A stretch of 64,000 nt of DNA. Origin: Manduca sexta (lineage: Eukaryota > Arthropoda > Insecta > Lepidoptera > Sphingidae). The position numbers were made by a program, and so were the translations under genes. Within the stretch, counting starts at the first letter, position 1. Every line of letters begins with the position of its first letter. The stretch is taken from the NCBI RefSeq assembly GCF_014839805.1, contig NC_051120.1:3410001-3474000 (forward strand), given 5' to 3'. Below are positions 49,201-60,500 of the stretch, piece by piece. The notes beneath the pieces were generated by a model, which was not told the DNA's origin, did not search any database, and saw nothing but the letters and a program-made list of their open reading frames with translations.

Positions 49201-50060
49201 ACACCTACTGACTACAATGTAATGTAGTTGTAGTAAAATTATTAAATTCTTTGTTATAATATTACTAGTTTGTCGACCTGTAAGACGCAGGAGTATGTTA
49301 TATCTCTCATTACTGAATAGTACTAAGCATGCAGTAAAAAGTAATTTTAATTTCGCATTAAAACATTATAATCACAGGTAACATGGCGAATAGAACACTT
49401 GAAGATAAAGTGGGAAGCCCTTCGCCTGCTTCTTAGTCCTGAACAGCAGAACCGTGATGAAGATAATCCTGATGCAGTTGGTTAGTATTGTATATTTATA
49501 ATTCGAAATTAAAATTACAAGAAAATCCTCTATGGAAAACTATTGTGTTAGAACTACTAACGCCATCTATTAGTATTCGTGCTTAATTAGTGAACACATT
49601 GTCAGTTGGAATATGAAATTGTTCTTAGCAGTTCACATAGATGGCGGTGTACAGAAATTATGTTTGTTTCTAGGCAGTGTTGAAATTTCAATTTTGAATA
49701 ATGAAATTTTGGGTTCGTGTCCCGGCTTGAACAATTAAAATGTAAATGTTATATTGTAAAACATATTGTCTGGGTTTGTATATGCATTTAGTAAAATAAA
49801 TATTGCTACTTTTATAGCATTTAACGTCCATTCTTCCGACTTGCCTTTCGAAATAGACCCTTTAGCCTATAGCTTAAGAAGTATTATGCAGAGTATTCCT
49901 AATGTTTGTTGATTATGTTTAATTCGTAGACACAGCGCACGAGCTCCGCTGCCTGCGTCGCTGGCTGCACTGCATGGAGGGCCGCCTGCCGCCGCCGTCG
50001 CTCGCCGCCGCCAAGTCCGCCACCTACCACGAGCTGCTCAGGAAGCTGAGGGAGCATCAG
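46247..50060 (+). CDS. Spectrin-repeat protein, 5' part of gene (7 coding exons; possible klarsicht/KASH-type protein)
   Basis: Seven pieces join in frame: 46247-46259, 46594-46714, 47472-47610, 48078-48281, 48982-49080, 49378-49480 and 49930-50060. Together they make 810 nt, 270 codons, with GT/AG at every border and no stop. Residues 1-117 are a low-complexity, Ser/Ala/Gly-rich N-terminus around a DDLWPLLQRHYDYIMDN segment (about 70-86). Residues 119-211 look like one spectrin repeat: helix A with QWLTHVQEEIY, helix B with RRIKFVEQASAILERI, helix C with WRIEHLKIKWEALRLLL. The Trp/Leu spacing and the Trp near the end of helix C fit the family. A second repeat begins at about residue 229 (RRWLHCMEGRL). 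Spectrin repeats act as rods or protein-binding surfaces in cytoskeletal and nuclear-envelope proteins. Klarsicht or another KASH/nesprin-like protein is a guess from overall style; an AKAP- or dystrophin-type protein is possible. No KASH tail can be seen because the gene runs past the last exon here. Gene structure is well supported; identity is not. Confidence 0.9.
46594..46714 (+). CDS. Coding exon 2 (Ser/Ala-rich N-terminus)
   Basis: Acceptor tttacag ends at 46593 and donor gtggga begins at 46715. Codons are GC-rich (TCG, CTG, GCG, CGG) in an AT-rich setting. The exon encodes FEHSAMKSSFSLSSLRSAA, then a Pro/Gly stretch and LERPYHSLTKK. It starts needing two bases and ends with two bases of an Arg codon finished by exon 3. 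A 75-codon reverse-strand ORF over it is a shadow. Confidence 0.88.
47048..47350 (-). mobile_element. Helitron-like element, long variant, in intron 2
   Basis: Starts agtaccttttgcttaaggcac, contains gggataaaagttccgcttta and cagcaatacattggtgaaaa, and ends near tgtacagccataggcctctc. Same variant as 26793 and 61738. The 66-codon ORF is repeat-derived. It lies wholly within the intron between coding exons 2 and 3. Confidence 0.7.
47472..47610 (+). CDS. Coding exon 3 (DDLWPLLQRHYDYIMDN segment)
   Basis: Acceptor attacag ends at 47471 and donor gtaggt begins at 47611. After the shared Arg codon it encodes KEPCREAWRRSWGS, a Gly/Ser linker, then DDLWPLLQRHYDYIMDNQII and NTCK, and ends in phase 0. 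Strong GC-rich third positions mark it as coding. The aromatic, probably helical end may be the conserved lead-in to the spectrin repeat. Confidence 0.9.
48078..48281 (+). CDS. Coding exon 4 (spectrin repeat helix A)
   Basis: Acceptor attccag follows an A-run and pyrimidines and ends at 48077; donor gtaagt begins at 48282. Sixty-eight codons in phase 0 include LNPTSGFNRQWSLNQLIAEF, then NELCQWLTHVQEEIYSS and a polar link. The W-L...E pattern is typical of a spectrin helix A. The reverse-strand ORF here is a shadow. Confidence 0.92.
48482..48680 (-). mobile_element. Helitron-like element in intron 4
   Basis: Starts ttagcttttgccggtggctc, contains gtaacctacagcactcggga, and ends actttataatattagtatat. 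It sits in the intron between coding exons 4 and 5. Confidence 0.75.
48982..49080 (+). CDS. Coding exon 5 (spectrin repeat helix B)
   Basis: Acceptor ttcttgcag ends at 48981 and donor gtaaga begins at 49081. Thirty-three codons in phase 0 encode NRMSELVSVEPRRIKFVEQA and SAILERIPEASGE, a helix B-like stretch with hydrophobic heptad spacing. It is too short for ORF finders but has both splice signals and the right phase. Confidence 0.9.
49378..49480 (+). CDS. Coding exon 6 (spectrin repeat helix C)
   Basis: Acceptor atcacag ends at 49377 and donor gttagt begins at 49481. It encodes VTWRIEHLKIKWEALRLLLS followed by an acidic linker PEQQNRDEDNPDAV, and ends with one base of the next Asp codon. 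The HLKIKWEAL spacing (L..xW.xL) is the usual helix C signature. Confidence 0.9.
49930..50060 (+). CDS. Coding exon 7 (start of a second spectrin repeat); gene continues
   Basis: Acceptor ttcgtag ends at 49929 and donor gtcagt begins at 50061. It completes Asp227 and encodes TAHELRCLRRWLHCMEGRL, a Pro/Ala-rich link and YHELLRKLREHQ. It is very GC-rich and ends in phase 0 with no stop, so at least one more exon lies beyond. None is recognised before 64000. Confidence 0.9.
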
Positions 50061-51284
50061 GTCAGTTTACATTTACAACTTTATGCCTTTGTGATAAGAG
50101 TGTTTAATATATGGTAATACGAGTGGCTACAAACCATGCTAATAAAGAAGAATTGAAGTTGTTGAAACGTTTGGTGTTGTGTATGGAGAAACAATAAAAA
50201 TGTTTATTTACTAAGACCTGCTTAGGAACTGAGAAAGCTGATGTCAGTATTAATTTTGAACTTTTTACTCTCATTATAAAGATGTTGAATCGATGCGACT
50301 AAAAAAGTAGGGTATTTTGTTCTTTTTTGCTTCATTTATTATGTATCATTCTTTTAACATTATCAAGAAGAAATAACAGATGTCATAAGCAGAATGTGAA
50401 TGTTCTCCGCGTATTACCTACCAGGAGAACAATAAACGTAAAATGATTTTCAAGGTTTGTTTATTTGAAAAGTTTTACTGCAAAAAATTATAAATAAATA
50501 ATCATTCTTGACATTGGAGTTATTAAAATTCTATGCAATTGAAAGTAACCAGTTCCATGGGACTTGCTTTTTACTTATTTGCTTTTTGTTGAAAAAACCC
50601 TAGTAATTATTAATATTAATATATTTGTTGTTGATGATTAAGATATTAAGTATACACTTTGAACCAGAGTCTGTTAAATGTTTGTAATTTGCTTTAGTTT
50701 AGCTCCGGTAGTTTATAAGGATGTGCGGCACAATTTCTAAATTTAGTTTGGATCTTGAGTTGTAGCATATATTATATATTATAATATAGTTATAGATAGG
50801 TATTTAAATAAATACATAAACATTATTAATTAGCTTGGACAAACACACTTTTCTGTTTACAGAAGGAAGTTGGGCTAGATATTGTTTTCTCATTATACCT
50901 ATGAATAGACAATAAATCGAACAAAAATCTTACATGTATACATATTAATTTACATTAGTAAAATGACCTGAATAAGAAATCCTTTAAGAAGGCTTTGCAC
51001 ATCATAATATATTATGAATATGCAAACCTCATTAAATTAATAAAAATATATTATTTAGTGAATAATATATCAATATCACTATACTAGTTCATGATTAACT
51101 AAACAAAATATCGTCTCGTTTTATGGACATAGTATATTAATTTCTTGTTTTGAGATCATTCGATTTAATCTTACTGGCATGATTTATTGATCCTACATAA
51201 AACCTAAATGGTTTTATTTGGTTAATTTATATTGTATAAAACCTATTGGATTAATTTATCTTGACATATAGTCAAATTGTAGCT
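50061..51284. other. Start of a presumed long intron
   Basis: After the donor at 50061 the sequence is AT-rich with no exon-like GC-rich block in phase 0. Confidence 0.55.
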
Positions 51285-51515
51285 GATCTTTTTACATTAT
51301 TGATTTAAATAAAAAATTATATGGAGTCTTTTTTAAAGCAACAGAAGCCTATACAAATGTTTTTAGAAATTTTGTCTGACTATCTATTTGTACATGCATT
51401 AGGCAAAAACTACTGCATGGAATTGAAAGCAGTTTTCATCGATGTATTGCTAGAGGTCTAACTTAAAACATAAGCTTTATTTTATCCTGAAAAAGTCTAA
51501 AGCGGGACTTAAATA
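51285..51515 (+). mobile_element. Helitron-like element, long variant, 3' end lost
   Basis: It contains caacagaagcctatacaaat, aaaaactactgcatggaatt and gtattgctagaggtctaact, matching the variant at 26793. The GC hairpin and CTAG are not found after ctaaagcgggactt. Confidence 0.6.
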
Positions 51516-51787
51516 AACATATACTATACCTACATATTTATGTTCGTTTTACTTTTAGTCAAATTCTTTTTTGGCGAACTGTGATAGTAATTGTATGAAT
51601 ATAAATTTGTAAATTGTAAAGTACTAGAAATACGAATTAAGAAATATATAGACACTTATGTTTCACTGCCAGCATTCATTAAATCAGAATATTTTAATTT
51701 TTTTATATACATCACATACATTTGTTACGTACATTTGTCCTCATATACTTTTTGGAGCATTAACGTTTCAATCCATAAATTTAAATG

Positions 51788-51900
51788 CTCGTCCTAACCG
51801 AACCTACCATTCCGCTCCGGACGGTAAGTGGTGACTGTACAGTTTCTCTCCAGAGGTCACCATGCGTCATCCGTAACGATCACGGCTGCGATCACAACAA
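51788..51900 (+). repeat. Repeat-like GC-richer segment
   Basis: ctccggacggtaagtggtga resembles the cctgatggtaagtgg motif of family C, followed by CG-rich sequence of unknown origin. It has an acceptor-like ctctccag, but the reading frames after it soon close. Confidence 0.3.
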
Positions 51901-52079
51901 ATTGGCTTTATATCATAATTTACAATGATTGACTACGCTAGACGTCTGTTTAGCACTTTCTAACGCTCGCGGCGACTACCACGAAAAACCTAATTGTGTG
52001 GAGATTTGAAAAAAGTAACATGGACTATATTACTTTTGAGACTGATTAACATTATGATGTTTTTTTTTTATTTCTGCTT

Positions 52080-52303
52080 GAATGACTAAACGAGCTTGCC
52101 GTTCGCCTGATGGCAAGCGATACGAACGCCTATGAATAGTTGAAACACCATGCAACACCTTGAATTACAAAGTATTGTTTGGTATTCCATTGCGCTTGCC
52201 ATCCTGAGACATGAGATGATAAGTCTCATTATGTCCAGTAGTTACACTGGCTACAATGACCTTCAAACTGAAACACAACAGTGACTATACACTACTGCTT
52301 GGC
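52080..52303 (+). mobile_element. Family D repeat
   Basis: Shares cgcctgatggcaagcgatac, ccttgaattacaaagtattg and tagttacactggctacaatg with the other D copies. It abuts a SINE copy on the right. Confidence 0.8.
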
Positions 52304-52304
52304 C

Positions 52305-52500
52305 GACGACTGTCACGTTGTGGACCCGGGTTCGAGTCAAACATCGGGAACATTGGTATTGGACTTTTCTGCTCAGCATCAGCTGAGTATGGAATTTATG
52401 CTGAATGTGGCGATAGGTTCGCCTTGTATCCCATGGGACACACATGGTGGGTGGTGTGGTTGCACATTTACCTACCATGTCGAGGATAAAGGCTTGATGT
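52305..52500 (+). mobile_element. tRNA-derived SINE, worn head
   Basis: Starts near the B-box region (cccgggttcgagtc), then ttttctgctcagcatcagc, gtggcgataggttcgcc and gtcgaggataaaggcttgatg. Three ORFs overlap it, none real. Confidence 0.75.
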
Positions 52501-52925
52501 TTGAGTTTAATTTACCATTATACTGCTTTATAAAAACGTATAAAAAGCTACAGTTTAAAACTTCTTTACATCAAGGTCGAATATTGAACAAAATGTTCCT
52601 TACACTCCCTAAAAGTTTTATAAATTACAAGATAATATGTCGGTATATAAATTTATAGCCTATTTGTACGTATTAAACGCAATATTCCCCTAAACGCGCT
52701 TTCACTGTTTCGCAGTAAGTTCTCACGTTTGATATCAGATTTTGACGTGACTATCCGTTATACTGATCTTTGAGGTAATGGTACAGACATCCATTGTAAC
52801 AGTTTATAGTGATATATTGGCTTTTCTCTACAATAAATAATAATTTCATGTTCGTAATGAGCTAGGTAGATAATGGATAGGTTTAAATATAAACACACCT
52901 TCATTCCTTTTATTCACGAAAGAGA

Positions 52926-52998
52926 CAGAGGGGCAACTGGTTAGGCTACGCTCTGAGGTCCTGGGTTCGAATCTCAGGTCGGGCAAAGTGATATTTGG
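52926..52998 (+). mobile_element. SINE tRNA-like head fused to family C
   Basis: The head keeps ctctgaggtcctgggttcga and gtcgggcaaagtgatatttg, then switches without a gap into the 3' half of family C at about 52996. This may be template switching during reverse transcription, or an old insertion plus deletion. Confidence 0.7.
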
Positions 52999-53128
52999 GC
53001 CTGTTGGTACCAGATATACAAAGGCTGATGCTAGGACACGACACATTTACCTGGGCTTCTATGAAGGGTTTGAATACTTTCTGTACGGTGGTCGGTATCC
53101 GGGCGGATAATATACCTACCTCGAGAAA
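52996..53128 (+). mobile_element. Family C 3' half
   Basis: It contains ggcctgttggtaccagatat, ggacacgacacatttacctg and gtggtcggtatccgggcgga, matching 33220-33358. Confidence 0.7.
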
Positions 53129-53837
53129 ATGTCTACGATTATATGCTCACACATTACATATTATGAAGCATTTTGTTTTTGCATAACGAAATAAATCACT
53201 TTTGATAGGTAAGATTAAGGGATTGGCAATGTGATAAGTACAAGGGAAAAGTTATTTTTAGCACAATTTTACTGTCTTATTGCCTGATGTATTGCGTATT
53301 AAGATATCATATCAATATTTACTTATGTATTGGTTGGATATTTTGATTTTATTGAAATCCTTAGTGATAGTAAAGTTAGAAGACAAGAAAGAGTTGATAA
53401 CAAAAATAATTTGTAATCTGAAAGAAAGTTTTATTACACGTATACCAAAGTTTTGCTGAACAAATTTCCGACCCTTGATGCGCTGCAAAAAATTAGGGCA
53501 ATCGCCATAATATGGAGAGCGCTAAATTCCGAGCACATTTTTATATTTTTATTAAGAACGAAAAAAAATTCACCTCACCTAAACCATAGTAGAGAAGTTC
53601 ATTGCGACTATAAAATATTTTCAAAGCATTTTGCCGTTTAAAGAAATATTTTTTACTTACAATAAGTACTTCAAATTCTGTTGTATGTAATTCAGGATAC
53701 AGTCTAACCATTTTTAGTTCGAGAAGTAGTGCATATTCTGTAAAGGTCAATTTTAAATTAGATATTTTCACGCAAGTTGGATTTCTATTCAATTTAGCGA
53801 GAAAATGCCAGTGTTCTGTAATCTGTTGTGTATAAAA

Positions 53838-54023
53838 TCTATACTTAATATATGAAGTTGAAGAGTTTGTTTGTTTGTTTGAACGCGCTAATCTCAGGAA
53901 CTACCAAACCGATTTCGATTTTTTTTTTCACTAATAGGAAGATACATTATTCCTGAGTGCTATAGACTGCTTATTATCTCGGAAAATTTTTTGCACGCGG
54001 ACGAAGCCGCGGGCAAAAGCTGG
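53838..54023 (+). mobile_element. Helitron-like element, near-complete
   Basis: Preceded by A. Starts tctatacttaatatatgaag, contains aacgcgctaatctcaggaac and gagtgctatagactgc, and ends cacgcggacgaagccgcggg...agctgg (CTGG in place of CTAG). Confidence 0.85.
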
Positions 54024-57000
54024 TAACTTATAAAAAAAGACAAAATTTCATCTGATTACGTGTTCACATTAAATTTCGAAATATCAATAACCGCCTTTCG
54101 ATTTGATGACTTCCTTATAAACAAAAATTACATGCTCAAAATGTTTACGAATTATAATTTTACGAGCTCGCCACTATGTACGGACGGATGAATGTGTTTT
54201 GCCTATATATAGAGATAATTTTTATATATGAGAAGATAAAGAAATGGCGGAATTTTGTCTGAACTAAAATTCAAGGAGCAGAACAAACATTTTATGTGAC
54301 GTGAGTATTATTTATGCGAGTCTGCTGACGTTACTGCGAATGGCGGCATTTTAAAATATTCCCGTTGAAATTCTGGGTAATGTTTGAATTAGGATATACA
54401 TAATTGTGATTGCAATCAGCGGTGTTTTCAACTATTTATATGGGAACGAAACTATAAAAAAAGTTACTTAAAAAGATACCATTTCAAAACCTATACTTGA
54501 AGACCGACCAATCACATTGTCTATTCTTATAACATACAATTATGAATAATATCAAGTGTTAATTAAAATATGATACATGAATTGCGTACAAAATCCGCAC
54601 AATCTGAACCAATTTTAATCTAAACATAAATGCCTGAACAAAACTCGAGCGCAATATATCGACGGCGGATACCGGCTTACAAGCAAAGATAAAGCCGGTG
54701 TAAGTGATTAATGAACTTATCATCCGCGACCGGTAGCTTTCGCTCCCTCGGGCTGTGGCTGGACCCGAAGCCCGTCGGTTGGCCGCGTTGAGCGCGTATG
54801 AAAGCGAATTTTGATGGCTGCACTTTGATATTAATTTTATTGAATTGAAGAAATGTGACGGCATTTTGTAATTGCGTAAAGGTTTTTTAATATTTAATTT
54901 AATATGAAAAAACTTATTTATTTTCAGTGTCGTAATTGTACTCTGCTTTCACCAATTTACGATTCTTGAGATGAGAACTTAAGCTTTGTATTTAAGTCCA
55001 AATATAAATGGCTACTTAAGATACTACTCAAAGGTGAGATTGATTTGTAAATACGATACGACAAATGTATTTTTTTGAGGGACTACTCTTTGACGTCATG
55101 TTTGATATAATATTTAACGGATACATTTTCATCAAAGTTATCATCTAATAAATTATCTATGCTAGAAAACATTTCAACCAGAGAAATAGCGGTAGATTCT
55201 AGATCAACAGCGTCGAACATGGAGATTAAATAGATAATAATTATTTTGCAAACAAATCTATCGTGAAATGCGATGTGAAACAATGTTCGATATCAAATAT
55301 CGATAGACATCATGTCGTGAGTGCTGGTTGCGATGTCTTTAGGTGACTATGCCATTTAAATATGCGACGAAGATTGAGTTTCATCCATTTTGAAATTGTT
55401 CATGTTAATGTTTGTATACGGGATAAAAGTGGCTAATTGGGTTATTAAATTAAGACGGTGGCTTCAGCAAAACGTCCCGCTAACTATATTTTTAAAAGCT
55501 TAATACATACGAACTTTATACATATAAAAAAAAACATATTTCTACAATATGTTATCTTTACTTTGATTGTTTAATTTTTTTTATAATTTGTATATTGTTC
55601 CATTAATTTGATAATGAAAATTTTCCATTCAGTGCAACTTCTCCTAGAGATCTATCACATTAATTTGCGACCACTACCAGATTGACAATTTAATAAAGAA
55701 TATTTGGGTAGTTTAAAATTTACAAAACAACCGGAAATTGATTTTTTAAGGCAATTATTGGTAAATATTTATATTTTATCGCCCGTAACACTTACGCTTC
55801 AGCGTAAATGTATGGAACGAATGTTTAAGACGAATGTTCGAAGTACGGCCTTAATTGCGAGGTTCCTACTTTATTATAATCAATGTTACGTTCCTGTAAA
55901 GTTGAATATTTAGGTGTATAGGACTCCGCAGCTATCTTTATCTTAAAGTCCTATATAGTAATCAAAATTATTCCTACCGATATAAGAAAATATCTTTTTC
56001 TATACACGTTACTATAACAATATTTTTCATTCGCCGTTTATACTCCTTAAAAATATAAACATTAAATATAGTTGCAGTATCACTTCTAATTTTTACTAAT
56101 ATTCCTCTCTCACTCTAATTTAAAATAAAAAATACTAAAATGACCCAAAAGGAATACACCTAACTCCCACCCTTGATGATGCGAGATTAGTTGATATGTT
56201 ATACAACAAATTGATCGATATCGTGTCATGTGATCCGCGATGTCAGACACGATCCGATCTGTCAGGGAAAGCTCTCGTTGGACCTGTAGCTCGATTGTGC
56301 GGTGACGATCGCTGTGACGTGCTCCCATTGATTTTAGATTAATGTCTAATGTGAAAATGGGTGGCCCGTTGATATCAATTTGCGTTTTATTAATATCATA
56401 ATATTGACTATTAAGATGGACCATTCAGTGCTTGCAAGCATTACGATCTTTATCGATCGATATTGGTGGGCGGTGTAGCTTCTTCTCTTGAAGTTTCAAA
56501 TTCAGTAGCAGCAATTAACATATTAAAACATTTTTTGGTTAGCAGCTTGGTTTTGCCACTAGCACTGTTCAAGACATGGATAGTGTTGAACTACTACCAG
56601 GCGAGCCATACCTTGCTTCCTGACTTAGGAAATAAAGATATGTCTTGGAAAGGATCTAGTTAAAATACAACGAACTGGTGTTCACCTAGCAAGCGTACAA
56701 AGGCACCTACTAACATTAGACATCTCCCAATAAATCAAAACTTTTTGCAACATCCATAAAGTTCATCATCCTCGCATGGATTGAGTAATGATAGGCACTT
56801 ACATTTTAATGACGACGTAAACTATATTTAAAGAACCCGATTGCGACACGGATCACGTTCCGTGTGTACAGATGTGGGTGAATACTGAGTGGTGTGTCGC
56901 GCGGCCAATAACTCGCGGTGTCGACGCAAGATACCATCGGCAGCGATGCCGCACACCGCGCTAAACTTTATGCGGAGTTGTGGTGAAAATACAGATAGCC

Positions 57001-57236
57001 AATTTGAAAAGAATGCGATCACGCCTTTTACCATTTGCAGGGGTAGGCAGAGATGTATCGCTATTATCTACGCGATTTTGGTAACTAAAGTGGCGTACCA
57101 ATTGCCGATATGGGCACAATTCCAAATTTTTGGCTTGTATTGAGTAAGTAATGGTTACGTCGCCTATACAAAGCCAAATGGTTTATTTAAGTCTGAAATA
57201 CATCTAAGCATTACTTACTCCCAATCTCAAGGTTTC
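54024..57236. other. Presumed intron; CG-rich patches near 54720-54800 and 56840-56960
   Basis: The patches hold short ORFs (101 codons minus, 84 codons plus) with no known domain and no clear splice pair in the host gene's phase. The rest is AT-rich. Confidence 0.35.
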
Positions 57237-57244
57237 ATATACTG

Positions 57245-57562
57245 AAAGTGAATCCCTCCTAGCCGAATTTCGGCCACGGCGGCCAATCTCAACGGAGATC
57301 AGCCAGGTACGCAGGAGATATTATAGTGCACAAGTGTGTGCGCAATACACAGATGCACTCTCTGTTCTTTCACTCTCATAGTTCGGTGAGACGGCAATCC
57401 GACATGACCGGAGAGAGATCAGGCGCAGGACCAACGGCTTTACGTGCTTTCCCAAAAACCCAGTCACAATTATTTTGGCCCGACCCGGGATTCGAACCCA
57501 GGACCTCAGCGCGGCAGTTGTACTTGTACCGTGTACATTTACAACTACGCCACCGAGGCAGT
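57245..57562 (-). mobile_element. Near full-length tRNA-derived SINE (Metulj-like)
   Basis: Minus strand: head gactgcctcggtggcgtagt, B box gggttcgaatccc, then a body with gcgcctgatctctctccggt, gtgcactataatatctcctg and gccgccgtggccgaaattcg. A 7-bp flanking repeat atatact (57237-57243 and 57566-57572) may be the target duplication. The 82-codon ORF is spurious. The family name is from memory. Confidence 0.87.
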
Positions 57563-57572
57563 CAAATATACT

Positions 57573-60500
57573 AACACCTCAATAAGCTAAATAAAGAAAA
57601 TATTATAAAGATAATGAAATTTATTTTAAAATGAGTTATTATTTTTTACATGCATATATTTTACACACATTAAAGCCACCCGATAACTCCGACAATAACT
57701 CATTCGTGCATTGAATTATTGTTATAGAAACGCGAAATGGATGCAACGATCATTTTGACAGCACGGAAATAAAGATTATCATCTGTCTGCGCTGTGTGCA
57801 GAAATAAGTATGAGATACTGTCGATGGATCAAAAACACCGACACAGTGCCTGGTTAGCGTTATTCAAGTTTATTATGACGAGTGTTAGCAAAAAATTACA
57901 GTCTATTAGTTTGATACACGACTTTGGTACACTGTTTGTTGTTACACTTTCTAGATTTTTTTTATCGTCAAACAAAAACTTGTTTTCGTGATTTTGGCTT
58001 CTAGTATTTCGCTTTATACTAAAAGTTGAAATTTATGTAGTTTGTGACTTGTTTTCCATTGAAATAACAGCAGTGGCTAGAATTACAGTAATATTTTTGC
58101 TGTATGCTTAATGTGCATTTGCAGCACTGCTGCTTATCCTTATTCATTCATATTAGAGAGTACCTCACCCAAATTCTTTGTCTTTAACGATGTTGACAGT
58201 CATATCACTTACCATTACACATCATTTATTTGGAACTAGGGCTTCGAAGAACACAGAATGTTGTTTTTAATTCTGTATTACAGGGCACAGAACATAATTT
58301 TGAATAAATTTACACCGCATTTACCCTATTCAATGAATATTAAAGTCGTAGATATTTTTGCATACAATATCAATAACTTTGTGCAATAAATCCGCACAAT
58401 ACCACCGACCGGTAGTGTTTTAGTTGCGTGCTAATCTTCCTGTGGATTTAGAAAGCACCGGGAAAGTGGCCCGGCTACGCAGTGCCGATAACTTAAGTAA
58501 TATGGCAAAAATCAAGCACAATGGTCGTTTACGCAGCCCCCGGCGCGCCGACCGCTTCAAAACTGGACGCAAATCTGACGATAACACGGATTTATGCGCT
58601 CGCGTAGAGCATGTTGGTAGTTGAATTTACAAGCATTTGTGGTAACGGATTTGTAACGATTGTTGGGTAACAAGTCTTCCTAATCGTGTTACCACTGAGA
58701 GATATTTGATAACAGATATAACAGAGGTCCAAAAAGTCTCAATATTTCTCTACTTTAAATGTCAGTTGCGCTCCTTAATTTCTCTGATAACAATAATAGC
58801 TTGAACCCACACGCTACCTGATCAATTATACAAATGCCTTAGGTTGTTTATTGACATAGTAATCACGGAAAGTAATTGATCATCCGAAAACCCAGAGCTT
58901 AAAGTCTTATAATATACACACAAACGTTGATCTTTGAAACATCGTTCTCATATGGTCAAATGCCAGTAACCACCAAGGAAATTCAGAATGTAATAAATAA
59001 CGATAGTGTCAATTAACTGGTTTTGTAACATCTATTCAATCTTGGACTGCAATTATCGAGTATTGTGGACGCAATATCATCCAGCCAGGTCGCAGGGTTA
59101 AACGGTTATTATGAGATACGTACAACCCATTATTAATATAGCTGTGACAAGAACCTTTCACGGCATTATTTCAATATTGTTTATTAATCAAAACTTTGTA
59201 TAGGGAAAATATACAGTAAATTTACCGTTGTTGAAGGTCATTCCGTCCTTAGCATCTAATTACGTGGTTATATCTTCATCTCGCAGGTCGTCAGGTCACA
59301 TTTGTACATCGTCACACGATTATAAAGAAGTTATGGCTTTTTAGCACTCAATTTCTTATAGCTTTACGTTGTAATTATTTCTTGAGAGAAAACATGGTGA
59401 ACAGTGAACACTGGCGTTGTTTATCCAAGCCTGGCTGTACCTTAGGGTCTAATTATCCGTCAGTGTGGTCGTATCTTCATCCCGTGGGTCGTGGGGTCAG
59501 CCGGCTCTTACGAGCTACCCGTCACGCGTTAGGCCTCCGACAACAAAACGTTTTGCACCGCGCCACGTTGTTTTCGCATACAATTTTAACTTTCTCGCTA
59601 ATTTAATGCATCGCTTATATTCTTGTTCCGCTTTTCAATCATTTATTTAGTTCGATTTTGTTTATGTTCACGTAATATTTTAGTTTATATTGCATATTAA
59701 ATTGTATTGTAGTGATTTTTAAAGTATCTATCCGCAATCTATCTATCATTTGGCAATTGCTCTTCAATTTCTTTTTTTCGTATATTGCCATGTACAAGAT
59801 TTATTCTATATTATAAAGTTTTAATATAATTTACCTTTTAATTTTTAATATGAATCAGAAATCAGTGCTCTATTTTAGCAACAGTATTAATTATTTCATT
59901 TTAGTGGCAAGACAAACACTGGTTTGATATTAAACACATTTTCATTTTATTTAATTCTATTTCGTTCATTTCTGATATGAGGTTTATGCTTCATAACATT
60001 CTAGTACTGTTATCATTTGAAACTGTCTCTTTATTATCAAGATTCATTATTTATCCGTTGTCGAATGCAACACTAATGAAAATGCTCATTAACAAGCGAA
60101 ATGGCTCAACATAAATTACCATTAAAACATAATTAAGTTGTAATATCGCATTTTGCTTTGTCTGGACGTCTGTCTACTGAGATGGTAATTGAGACCTATT
60201 CTGCCGTCATATGGTTATCGTAGAAAGTTCCTTGTCAAGCTACTGAAAATGCCTCTTCTTTACTAAAAGGTTAATAATGAAATGTATCTTAGTTAACGTT
60301 TATTTAAGCGTATTAACATTTTCATTAAATTGTAATGAACTTGCAACAATCAGGGTTTGTACGTAGTCTGAATATTCAATTTTACGGTGATTCATGGGTT
60401 ACTTTAATACAATTGTTTTTAAGTGATCAGATGATTATTTAAATTCTCTTTGCGTCGTTTATTAAATTGTGTTCTCTCAACCTTTTACTTTCAATGACGT

